Source: Chitinophaga agrisoli (GTDB taxonomy: Bacteria; Bacteroidota; Bacteroidia; Chitinophagales; Chitinophagaceae). Taken from it: a DNA stretch of 64,000 nt. The notes under the pieces were generated by a model. The model saw nothing but the letters and a program-made list of their open reading frames with translations, made no database searches and was not told where the DNA came from. Positions 46,505 through 54,432 of this stretch are shown here, piece by piece. How positions within the stretch are numbered: position 1 is the first letter of the stretch; the number at the start of each line of letters is the position of its first letter. Position numbers and translations under genes: made by a program. The stretch lies in the NCBI RefSeq assembly GCF_008386695.1, contig NZ_VUOC01000001.1:780347-844346 (forward strand), read 5' to 3'.

Positions 46505-47596
46505 ATGACACAAATGAACAGGCATTTTTACGTGGCCATTATGGCCGGAGGGATCGGCAGCCGTTTTTGGCCCTATAGCCGTACTGATTACCCCAAGCAA
46601 TTCCTGGATATTTTAAATACAGGAAAAACATTGCTGCAGTGGACATATGAGCGTTTTGCACAGTTTGTTCCGAAAGAGAACATCTATGTAGTCACCCACC
46701 AGCATTATGAGCATAAGGTAAAGGAGCAACTGACAGAATTGCCGGCAGCTAATGTAGTCTGCGAACCTTCCCGTAAAAATACGGCTCCCTGCGTGGCGTA
46801 TATCTCCTATAAGATCCGTCAGCAGGATCCTGAGGCAAATATTGTATGTGCGCCGGCAGACCACCTGATCATAGACGGGCCTGCCTTTACGGCCTCCTGC
46901 CTCAACGCCCTGCTGTTTGTACAGAAACACAGCGCCCTGGTAACCCTGGGCATTAAACCTACCCGCCCGGATACCGGCTACGGGTATATACAGTATGAGA
47001 CCCAACAGGTAGCGGATAATGTGTACCCGGTAAAGACCTTTACAGAAAAACCCAACCTGGAATTGGCCAAAACATTTCTCCAGAGTGGTGATTTCCTCTG
47101 GAATGCGGGCATTTTTGTGTGGAATGTGAAGACCATCCTTGCCGCATTCAAGAAATACCTGCCGGAGATTGACGAGCTTTTTGAGCAAGGCCGCAACGAC
47201 CTGAATACCGATAAAGAACGGGAGCTGATAGACTCCATTTACCCGCAGTGTACCAATATCTCCATTGACTATGGGATCATGGAAAAGGCGGATAATGTAT
47301 ATGTGATCCCCGCCAATTTTGGCTGGAGTGACCTGGGCACCTGGGCATCCGCTTATGAGAACCTGGAAAAGGATTACCTGGGCAATGCCGTGCAAGGCAA
47401 AAATGTAGTGGTGATAGACGCTACTAAATGTATGGTAAAGGCCCCCCACGAAAAGTTGGTGGTATTGCAGGGACTGGATGAGTTCATTGTGATCGATACC
47501 AACGATGTGCTGCTGATCTGCAGAAAAGAGAATGAGCAGCAGATCAAAGAATATGTGGCAGAGGTAAAACGTAATAAAGGGGATAAATTTTTATAG
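46505..47596 (+). CDS. manC: Mannose-1-phosphate guanylyltransferase
   Basis: A 363-residue nucleotidyltransferase making GDP-mannose from mannose 1-phosphate and GTP for polysaccharides and glycoproteins. The N-terminal pyrophosphorylase motif is IMAGGIGSRFWPYSRTDYPKQFLD; further signatures are VVCEPSRKNTAPCVAY, CAPADHLI, TGYGYIQYE, FTEKPNLELAKTF, FLWNAGIFVW and NFGWSDLGTWAS. There is no C-terminal isomerase domain, so it is the single-function type. It sits in line with kdsD (6-base gap) and an aminotransferase gene (9-base gap). Confidence 0.95.
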   Translation: MTQMNRHFYVAIMAGGIGSRFWPYSRTDYPKQFLDILNTGKTLLQWTYERFAQFVPKENIYVVTHQHYEHKVKEQLTELPAANVVCEPSRKNTAPCVAYISYKIRQQDPEANIVCAPADHLIIDGPAFTASCLNALLFVQKHSALVTLGIKPTRPDTGYGYIQYETQQVADNVYPVKTFTEKPNLELAKTFLQSGDFLWNAGIFVWNVKTILAAFKKYLPEIDELFEQGRNDLNTDKERELIDSIYPQCTNISIDYGIMEKADNVYVIPANFGWSDLGTWASAYENLEKDYLGNAVQGKNVVVIDATKCMVKAPHEKLVVLQGLDEFIVIDTNDVLLICRKENEQQIKEYVAEVKRNKGDKFL

Positions 47597-47605
47597 TTTT
47601 AAGGA

Positions 47606-48742
47606 ATGATGTCCAAACTCCCGCATGTAGGCACCACCATTTTTACCGTGATGTCTGCATTGGCTGCAGAACAGCAGGCCATTAACCTTTCACAGGGTTT
47701 CCCGGATTTTGATTGTGATGACCAATTAAAGGAACTGGTGAATGCTGCCATGCAGCAGGCCCATAACCAGTATGCGCCTATGCCGGGCATTATGCCGTTG
47801 CGGGAGGCTATCGCACAAAAGGTCTTTAATGCCTACAACCAGCAGGTAAGCCCGGATACGGAGATCACCATTACTCCGGGCGGCACCTATGCTATATTTA
47901 CGGCTATCGCCACCTGCATACGGCCGGGCGACGAGGTGATCATATTTGAGCCGGCTTATGACAGCTATATCCCCAATGTGCTGGTAAACGGCGGTACGCC
48001 GGTGCTGATACCGCTTACGTTTCCGGAATACCGCATTAACTGGGAGCTGGTGCGCAGCAAGATAACGCCCAGTACCCGCATGATCATGTTAAACACGCCG
48101 CATAACCCAACGGGCAGTGTATTGTCTGCCACTGATATAGTGGAGCTGGAGAAACTGGTAGCGGAATTTGATCTGTTGGTGTTGAGTGATGAAGTATATG
48201 AGCACCTGGTATATGACGGGCAACAGCATCAAAGTATACTGCGTTACCCTAACCTGTTCCGTAACAGTTTTGTGACCTTTTCCTTTGGAAAAACATTCCA
48301 TGTTACCGGGTGGAAGATGGGGTATTGCATTGCGCCCGCACACCTTATGCAGGAATACCGTAAAGTGCACCAATACCTGTGTTTTTCCGTAAACACCCCC
48401 ATGCAGCACGGGCTGGCAAAATTCCTGGAAACCCCTGAACATTATCTTTCCCTGCCCGCCTTTTACCAGGATAAAAGGGACTATTTCCTGCAGCTCATGC
48501 AGGATACCCGTTTTACGCCGTTACCTTGTTATGGCAGCTATTTTCAGCTGATGCGTTACGACCGTATTTCCCAGGAAGGCGATAAAGCGTTCGCCATTCG
48601 TGTTACCAAAGAGTTTGGGGTAGCGAGTATACCGGTATCCGCTTTTTATCAGAACGGGCAGGATGATCATGTGATCCGTTTCTGTTTTGCCAAGCAACGC
48701 CAAACCCTGGAACGTGCAGTGGAGCGGCTGAGAAAAGTATAG
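47606..48742 (+). CDS. PLP-dependent aminotransferase (methionine/kynurenine aminotransferase type)
   Basis: A 378-residue class I aminotransferase close to the YbdL methionine aminotransferase and kynurenine-oxoglutarate transaminase group. The PLP lysine is in SFGKTFHVTGWKMGY; other family motifs are INLSQGFPDFDCDD, YAPMPGIMPLREAIAQK, NTPHNPTGSVLS and VLSDEVYEHLVYDG. Two Met codons start the frame (47606 and 47609). It is third in a kdsD-manC operon, although its function is unrelated, suggesting simple co-transcription. Confidence 0.9.
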   Translation: MMSKLPHVGTTIFTVMSALAAEQQAINLSQGFPDFDCDDQLKELVNAAMQQAHNQYAPMPGIMPLREAIAQKVFNAYNQQVSPDTEITITPGGTYAIFTAIATCIRPGDEVIIFEPAYDSYIPNVLVNGGTPVLIPLTFPEYRINWELVRSKITPSTRMIMLNTPHNPTGSVLSATDIVELEKLVAEFDLLVLSDEVYEHLVYDGQQHQSILRYPNLFRNSFVTFSFGKTFHVTGWKMGYCIAPAHLMQEYRKVHQYLCFSVNTPMQHGLAKFLETPEHYLSLPAFYQDKRDYFLQLMQDTRFTPLPCYGSYFQLMRYDRISQEGDKAFAIRVTKEFGVASIPVSAFYQNGQDDHVIRFCFAKQRQTLERAVERLRKV

Positions 48743-48770
48743 ATAACTTCTCCTTTTTGATCAATCACAG

Positions 48771-48813
48771 AAAAAAAAGGCCATCTCCAAAAATGGAAAT
48801 GGCGGTCCTTTGT
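48771..48813. terminator. Possible terminator between the aminotransferase and carbonic anhydrase genes
   Basis: AAAGG and CCTTT together with CCAT and ATGG can pair around a loop, next to an A8 run. The stem is interrupted by mismatches, so support is weak. Confidence 0.4.
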
Positions 48814-48856
48814 ATTACGAGCAGTACGAAAATACTTGTTTCATACCTTCTTTAGG

Positions 48857-49537
48857 TCAGCTTACCGCTGCCAGATCTTTTTCGTAGAAGCTATCGGAGC
48901 CTAATACCTGGGTGTTGTCCATAAAGGTTACTACTCCGGTCTCTACATCGTAGAGGGCGCCAATAATACCTACTTCTCCTTTCAGTATCATCTCACGTAG
49001 AATAACGCTTTGTTCCAGCACGGCCTGAACGGAACGTTCTGTATGCAGGTGGGTAACTGCATCTACAAATGCGCTATTATGGGAGTTCCTGTTTTCTTTG
49101 ATCGTTTTTTCTGCATACACGGCAGGGGTGATCTTGCTAAGCAGGGCGGTGAGGTTGCCCAGCTCCACCTTGTCACAGGCGCCTTTGATAGCGCCGCATT
49201 TGGTATGCCCCAGCACTACGATAAATTTGGAGCCCGCTACTTTACAGGCGTACTCCAGGCTGCCCAGCACATTATCCGTGATCACAGCGCCGGCCAACCG
49301 GATGCTGAAAATATCGCCCAGGCCCTGATCAAAGATCAGCTCTGCAGAGGTACGGGAATCCATACAGCTAACGATAGCAGCCAGGGGCCACTGTCCGTCA
49401 CGGGTCTCATTCACCTGTTGCAAGAGGTTCCGGTTAATACGGAGGTTATCCACAAACCGGGCATTGCCTTGCTTCAATAATTCTAAAGCGTGTTCTGGTG
49501 TTATACTGGATTGAGATGCTTTATTCTGTGTTTTCAT
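48857..49537 (-). CDS. Beta-class carbonic anhydrase
   Basis: A 226-residue zinc enzyme interconverting CO2 and bicarbonate. The active-site ligands are seen in AIVSCMDSRTSAELIFDQ (Cys, Asp-Arg dyad) and VVLGHTKCGAIKGAC (His and Cys). The length fits. ATG 49537 is chosen, since the in-frame codon before it is TTG. The SulP transporter gene is directly upstream on the same strand (a 67-base gap), so transport of bicarbonate and its hydration are probably linked. Confidence 0.94.
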   Translation of the reverse strand: MKTQNKASQSSITPEHALELLKQGNARFVDNLRINRNLLQQVNETRDGQWPLAAIVSCMDSRTSAELIFDQGLGDIFSIRLAGAVITDNVLGSLEYACKVAGSKFIVVLGHTKCGAIKGACDKVELGNLTALLSKITPAVYAEKTIKENRNSHNSAFVDAVTHLHTERSVQAVLEQSVILREMILKGEVGIIGALYDVETGVVTFMDNTQVLGSDSFYEKDLAAVS

Positions 49538-49604
49538 CAAATTTCGTTTTAAAGAAGTTCCTTAATGGGTGATAAGCCTGTGCTTTTCACCGTTACCTGT
49601 CACA

Positions 49605-51257
49605 TTAATTCAATTGCAACTCTTTCAGCAGTTGCTCGTGGTTACCGGATGAGATAGTTTGTACGTGACCCTTGGGGGCCGTGTGATGCCCATCCTCATC
49701 ATCAGTAAGCGTGTTTGTTACTTTGTATACCTCTTTAAAACCGGTGAGCGTAAGGGTAATGTTTTTCTGTGGCGCCTTTACTTCCTTGAACTCGCGGATA
49801 ATTTCCAGCACGTCATGATCTATATAGGCGGTTTTACCGGCGTCTATGATCACCGCGCTGTTTTCCGGCATATGATCCAGTGTAAGCAATATGCTGGCTT
49901 TGTTCAGGAAAGAAACTTCCTGCGCCAGTTCCAGGCGGATGGTATCGCCGGCATGGTATTTTTCTTTCCGGAAATAGTAAGGGCTCTTTATATTACCCCT
50001 TAAGATGGCGATCACGCTCACGGCCATACCCAGTGCTATACCTATCAGCAGGTCTGTGAATACGATGGCTACCACTGTTACCACAAAAGGCACCCATTGG
50101 TACTTGCCCTTGCTGAACATTTCCTTGAAGATGGAGATCTTACACAGTTTATAACCGGTTACCAGCAATACGGCAGCCAGGGTGGCCAGCGGTATCTTAT
50201 TCAATATGCCAGGAATTAAAGCTGCACATCCCAGCAACAGGAAGCCGTGGGTAATGGACGATAACCTGGTACGTGCACCGGCATTGATGTTGGCGGAAGA
50301 GCGTACAATTACAGAGGTAATGGGCAGGCCGCCAATTAAGCCGCTTATCATGTTACCGATACCCTGGGCCCGCAATTCGCGGTTAGGGGAGGTATGGCGT
50401 TTCAGCGGATCCAGCTTGTCTGTAGCTTCTACGTTCAGCAGGGTTTCTACAGACGCTACGATGGCAATTGTTAGGGCTACTATCCACACTTCTTTATTAG
50501 CAAATGCGCCAAAATTGGGCGTAGTGAACTGACCGATGAACTCCTGGAAGCTGCTGGCCATCGGCAAACTCACCAGGTGACTTTGCGCGAGGGCCAGGCT
50601 GCTACCAGAACTAACAAAAAGGGCGTTCAGCACAACCCCGGTAATCACTGCTACCAGGGGGGCCGGTACGAGGTTGAGTTTGGGTATTTTGCCCCAGTAC
50701 AGAATTATAAGTACGGATATTATGGTAATAAGTGTTGCGCCCAGGTGAATATGGTTAATGCCGGACAGCAGTGCTGTAAAGCTGTTATCCCCATTTACCT
50801 GGATAAAGGTGAAGTCGCCTTCAGAATCTTTGTCATAACCAAACGCATGGGGTATCTGTTTCAGGATGATAATGAGACCAATAGCCGTTAGCATACCCTT
50901 GATCACATTGGATGGGAAGTAGTTAGCTACTGTACCGGCCTTTATAATACCCAGCAGTAATTGAATGGCGCCGCCAATAAACACCGCCAGCAGGAACACA
51001 TCAAAAGCGCCCAGTTTGGTGATGGCGGTCAGCACCACCGCGGTGAGGCCGGCCGCCGGGCCGCTTACGCTTAATTGTGAGCCGCTGAGGGAACCTATTA
51101 CCAGGCCACCGATAATACCGGAGATCATACCGGAAAACAGAGGCGCGCCGGATGCCAGGGCTATACCCAGGCACAATGGCACTGCGATCAGGAACACCAC
51201 CAGGCCCGAAGGCAGGTCGCTTTTTATATTGGAGAATAAAGATGTTTGCTTGCTCAT
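49605..51257 (-). CDS. SulP family anion transporter
   Basis: A 550-residue multi-helix inner-membrane transporter of the SulP/SLC26 family with a C-terminal STAS-like domain (about 440-550, with LTLDHMPENSAVIIDAGKTAYIDH). The N-terminal PSGLVVFLIAVPLCLGIALASG and SGSQLSVSGPAAGLTAVVL segments are diagnostic. Substrate may be bicarbonate or sulfate; pairing with a carbonic anhydrase gene points to bicarbonate, as in BicA-like systems, but this is inference. It precedes the anhydrase gene on the same strand. Confidence 0.93.
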   Translation of the reverse strand: MSKQTSLFSNIKSDLPSGLVVFLIAVPLCLGIALASGAPLFSGMISGIIGGLVIGSLSGSQLSVSGPAAGLTAVVLTAITKLGAFDVFLLAVFIGGAIQLLLGIIKAGTVANYFPSNVIKGMLTAIGLIIILKQIPHAFGYDKDSEGDFTFIQVNGDNSFTALLSGINHIHLGATLITIISVLIILYWGKIPKLNLVPAPLVAVITGVVLNALFVSSGSSLALAQSHLVSLPMASSFQEFIGQFTTPNFGAFANKEVWIVALTIAIVASVETLLNVEATDKLDPLKRHTSPNRELRAQGIGNMISGLIGGLPITSVIVRSSANINAGARTRLSSITHGFLLLGCAALIPGILNKIPLATLAAVLLVTGYKLCKISIFKEMFSKGKYQWVPFVVTVVAIVFTDLLIGIALGMAVSVIAILRGNIKSPYYFRKEKYHAGDTIRLELAQEVSFLNKASILLTLDHMPENSAVIIDAGKTAYIDHDVLEIIREFKEVKAPQKNITLTLTGFKEVYKVTNTLTDDEDGHHTAPKGHVQTISSGNHEQLLKELQLN

Positions 51258-51457
51258 AATCGCAAAGGATTTAAGTGTTTAAAGAATTTGTCACAGGAAG
51301 CTTCTGATAACCATCCAGTATATACATGCGTTTCCCTCGTTATGTATCATAACAGTGGAAAAGCCGGCATGTATACCCTGTAGGGTACAGAATGATGAAT
51401 AAATGAAAATAAGAATAGCGTTACGCGAGCACGTAAACGTCAGATGGTACTAAATCC

Positions 51458-51742
51458 TTAGCAGTTGGGTGGGGGAGCGTGAATTTCGCGGGCAGGTCCG
51501 CTGGGGATATCCTCAAACAGCTGGTACTGAACAATATTCAGGAACAGCTCCGGGGCAAATTTTAAAGCTTCATCAAAATGATTATAATATTTAAACTCCT
51601 TGGCGTGTTTAACAGTATCACAACCATCTACGGGGTGTTCTTCAACGATCTGATTATTAAACAATAGCTTACCCATCTCCTTTATCGGGAGAAGTTGTGT
51701 GCCCATGAGCACCAGTAAACATATGCCTATAATCCTCTTCAT
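51458..51742 (-). CDS. Small exported hypothetical protein
   Basis: A 94-residue protein with an N-terminal hydrophobic segment (MKRIIGICLLVLMGTQLLP) that looks like a signal or anchor, and a short polar C-terminus containing Cys and a Pro-rich end (REIHAPPPNC). No family is recognised. ATG 51742 is preferred over the in-frame start seven codons upstream. It is isolated between the SulP gene and the PadR operon, 200 bases upstream of the former on the same strand, and may share its transcript. Confidence 0.55.
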   Translation of the reverse strand: MKRIIGICLLVLMGTQLLPIKEMGKLLFNNQIVEEHPVDGCDTVKHAKEFKYYNHFDEALKFAPELFLNIVQYQLFEDIPSGPAREIHAPPPNC

Positions 51743-51981
51743 TGTGATCTTACTCCGGGACAAATGTAATTAACCAAGTTTATACTTTGAAAAATACGAC
51801 AATTAAAAAAATGTTAAAAGGATTTTAACAAATATTCATCCTTTTATTGCGCCATTCATCACATACATTTTGGGCTTTCTTTCCGCCAAAATGCGCCTTA
51901 GATAAGCCACCAGCGCGCGTATTCTATTTTTCGGCCGGTAATGTTCAAAGCAAGTTATTTTGCTTTCTATGGTATTGTGTA

Positions 51982-52011
51982 TTGCATAGTAGTAAATTTT
52001 ACCTATTTTTG
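51982..52011 (+). promoter_or_regulatory. Promoter of the padR gene
   Basis: TTG (51982-51984), 19 bases, then TATTTTTG (52004-52011): a good match to the Bacteroidota TTG / TAnnTTTG promoter. The PadR start codon is 30 bases downstream, which suits possible self-regulation. Confidence 0.55.
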
Positions 52012-52041
52012 TATCGTAAAGTTTAATAAAGCTCACTTGCC

Positions 52042-52392
52042 ATGAATATAGATAACACACAATCACAGATGCGAAAAGGGGTACTGGAGTTCTGTATCCT
52101 TTCCATCATCAAGCAAGGAGAAGCTTATCCTTCAGACATTATTGAAAAAATGAAAGAGGCGAAGCTGGACATCCTGGAGGGCACCCTGTATCCCTTACTA
52201 ACACGCTTGAAGAACGCAGAACTTTTAACCTATCGTTGGGTGGAAAGCAGTTCCGGGCCACCCCGCAAATATTTTTCCATGACCGAAAAGGGCGAAGGCT
52301 TCTATAAGGAACTGGAAGCAACCTGGAACGAACTAGCCAATGCTGTACATCAATTAACACAGAACAACACGTCCTTTAAATCTATAACCTAA
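52042..52392 (+). CDS. PadR family transcriptional regulator
   Basis: A 116-residue DNA-binding protein with the PadR winged helix: MRKGVLEFCILSIIKQGEAYPSDIIEKM, ILEGTLYPLLTRLKNAELLTY and GPPRKYFSMTEKG. PadR proteins are usually repressors that respond to small molecules or envelope stress and often control an adjacent gene. The PspC gene begins 43 bases after its stop, and both are probably one operon. No effector can be deduced. Confidence 0.93.
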   Translation: MNIDNTQSQMRKGVLEFCILSIIKQGEAYPSDIIEKMKEAKLDILEGTLYPLLTRLKNAELLTYRWVESSSGPPRKYFSMTEKGEGFYKELEATWNELANAVHQLTQNNTSFKSIT

Positions 52393-52434
52393 AATCTGAA
52401 CAGCCCCCTGCTGTTGAAAATCAAAACTGTAAAG

Positions 52435-54237
52435 ATGAAAAAGATTATTAACATAAACCTCGCCAGCCGCCTGATCCCCATAGAAGACAGTGCCTATGAG
52501 ATACTGCGGCAGTACCTGGAAAGCCTTAAGCGGTATTTTGCCAGGGAAGACGGGGCAGATGAGATCGTTAGCGATATAGAAAGCCGCATAGCGGAATTAT
52601 TCCAGGACATACTGAAAAAAGGCGCCCACTGTATCACAGATGAGGATGTTCAGGCCATCAAGGCGTCTATGGGTACGCCGGAGCAGTTTGAGGAAACCGC
52701 GGCGGACACTAACCAGACGGCAGGCCAGGAGCAGCCAGCCTCCGCCTACCCCCGCCCCCGCAAAAGGCTGTACCGCGACCCGGATAATAAAGTACTGGGC
52801 GGCGTATGTAGCGGCCTGGGCGCATACCTGAATGTGGACCCGGTGGTGTTCCGGATCATTTTTGCTCTGCTGGCCATAGGAGGCTTTGGTACCGGTATAC
52901 TGGTATACTTTATCCTCTGGATAGCTACGCCGGAGGCCAATACCGCCGCAGAAAAGCTGCAAATGCGCGGCGAAAGGGTAGACCTGAATAACATCAAAGC
53001 CACCGTACAGGATGAGATAAATGCCCTCAAAGGCCAGTTTAAAAACGTAGGAGACGATGTCCGAAATTTTTCGCAGGGCCGCGGAAGGCAGGTTGGTGAT
53101 GACATTGAGCGGATCTTCCGCAACTTTTTCACCGGCCTGGGGAAAGTGCTGTTGTTTGTTACGAAGGGCTTCTTTTACTTCCTGGCAGTTGTGATACTGT
53201 TTAGCCTTATAGTGGCCGGTATTGCCATGGCTGCCTCTTCCGCGGTCCTGTTCCCGCTTAAAAGTCTTGTATTAGCAACGCCGATGCAGAACTTCCTTTT
53301 CTGGCCGGCTATTATTTTTCTGCTGGGTATTCCGGTGGTGGCCCTGGTGGTATTCATTATCCGCAAGCTTACCGGCGTAAAACAAACCAGCCGCTATGTG
53401 GGGTATACGCTTAGCCTGCTGTGGGTGATAGGTTTGATGTGCGGTATTGGCCTGGCTATCTCTGTAGGTAAGGATTTCCGCACCAACTACCGCGATGAGG
53501 GCATTTTTACCCTGCAACAGCCCAGTCATGGTAAGCTGATCGTGAAGAAAGCAGACGATATGGTGGAAATAGAGGATGTGGAGCTGTTTGATGGCCGCCT
53601 GCGCGTAACGGATGATACCACTATCATTGATAATATATGGGTGGATATAGAAAGGAGCGAAACAGATAGTTTCCAGGTGGAGATCTCCCGCCGCTCCAGT
53701 GGCCGCACGGTATCACAGGCCAGGAACCTGGCCCGCGAAATAGAGGTACGGCTTAGCCAGCAGGATTCTGTACTGTATCTGCCTGCGGGCATCAGCATAC
53801 CGCGCCACTCCCGTTTCCGTGGTCAGCGGGTGATCATCACCATAAAAGTGCCGGTAGGCAAAAACCTGGATATTGATGACGAGGCTTTTCACCGGTATAA
53901 CTTCAGGCGCGGCCGCCACGGCGACTGGTGGGATGGTTGGGATGATTGGGACCACGGCCGTAACGGCTCCATGCAGCTGAGAATGACCCCGGATGGATTG
54001 GATGACCTGAACGAAGACAAACGGGATGATACCAGGGAAACCCCCATAGAAGATTCCCTGCAGGACCACTACCGTTACAAAGGCAATGAAGAAAAGAAAC
54101 AGGATACGCCCGCTCCGGCGCCGGAAGATAGCAAACCGGTAACGCACACCAGCCATACTGCCACTGCGCAGCTGGACATTCCGGAAGTGGAAAGCGCCTC
54201 TATGATCCTGTACAGTGTATACAATATGTTAAAATAA
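52435..54237 (+). CDS. PspC domain membrane protein
   Basis: A 600-residue protein containing a PspC domain (about residues 105-165, RLYRDPDNKVLGGVCSGLGA, LNVDPVVFRIIFALLAIGGFG), as in envelope-stress phage-shock systems. An N-terminal soluble part (1-100) resembles a small ATPase/adaptor segment with IEDSAYEILRQYLESLKRYF. Three more membrane helices (about 245-350) follow, then a long periplasmic strand-rich region (about 360-520) and a charged, His/Asp/Trp-rich tail. ATG 52435 (MKKIININLASRL) is chosen; the earlier TTG adds 7 residues. A PadR gene precedes it. A terminator follows. Confidence 0.88.
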   Translation: MKKIININLASRLIPIEDSAYEILRQYLESLKRYFAREDGADEIVSDIESRIAELFQDILKKGAHCITDEDVQAIKASMGTPEQFEETAADTNQTAGQEQPASAYPRPRKRLYRDPDNKVLGGVCSGLGAYLNVDPVVFRIIFALLAIGGFGTGILVYFILWIATPEANTAAEKLQMRGERVDLNNIKATVQDEINALKGQFKNVGDDVRNFSQGRGRQVGDDIERIFRNFFTGLGKVLLFVTKGFFYFLAVVILFSLIVAGIAMAASSAVLFPLKSLVLATPMQNFLFWPAIIFLLGIPVVALVVFIIRKLTGVKQTSRYVGYTLSLLWVIGLMCGIGLAISVGKDFRTNYRDEGIFTLQQPSHGKLIVKKADDMVEIEDVELFDGRLRVTDDTTIIDNIWVDIERSETDSFQVEISRRSSGRTVSQARNLAREIEVRLSQQDSVLYLPAGISIPRHSRFRGQRVIITIKVPVGKNLDIDDEAFHRYNFRRGRHGDWWDGWDDWDHGRNGSMQLRMTPDGLDDLNEDKRDDTRETPIEDSLQDHYRYKGNEEKKQDTPAPAPEDSKPVTHTSHTATAQLDIPEVESASMILYSVYNMLK

Positions 54238-54285
54238 ACGATTTCAATCATCACAATAAGTTCAAATCAGTTTACGAAAGAAATG

Positions 54286-54314
54286 AAAACCACGGTATCC
54301 ACCGTGGTTTTTGC
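54286..54314. terminator. Terminator after the PspC gene
   Basis: AAAACCACGGT (54286-54296) and ACCGTGGTTTTT (54301-54312) form an 11-bp stem with a 4-base loop and a T-run. Confidence 0.9.
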
Positions 54315-54390
54315 TATTTTATGACCTTGCGCCCATCTGCCGGCAGCGCTTTTTTTCCCGATCCGATCATTCAACTGCCTTTTTAATTCA

Positions 54391-54398
54391 TAGCTTTG
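54391..54398 (+). promoter_or_regulatory. Possible promoter -7 element for feoB
   Basis: TAGCTTTG fits TAnnTTTG, 34 bases before the feoB start codon. No TTG at the right distance. Confidence 0.35.
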
Positions 54399-54432
54399 CA
54401 TATTTCAAACTTTCGATGACAAGGGATAAGGA

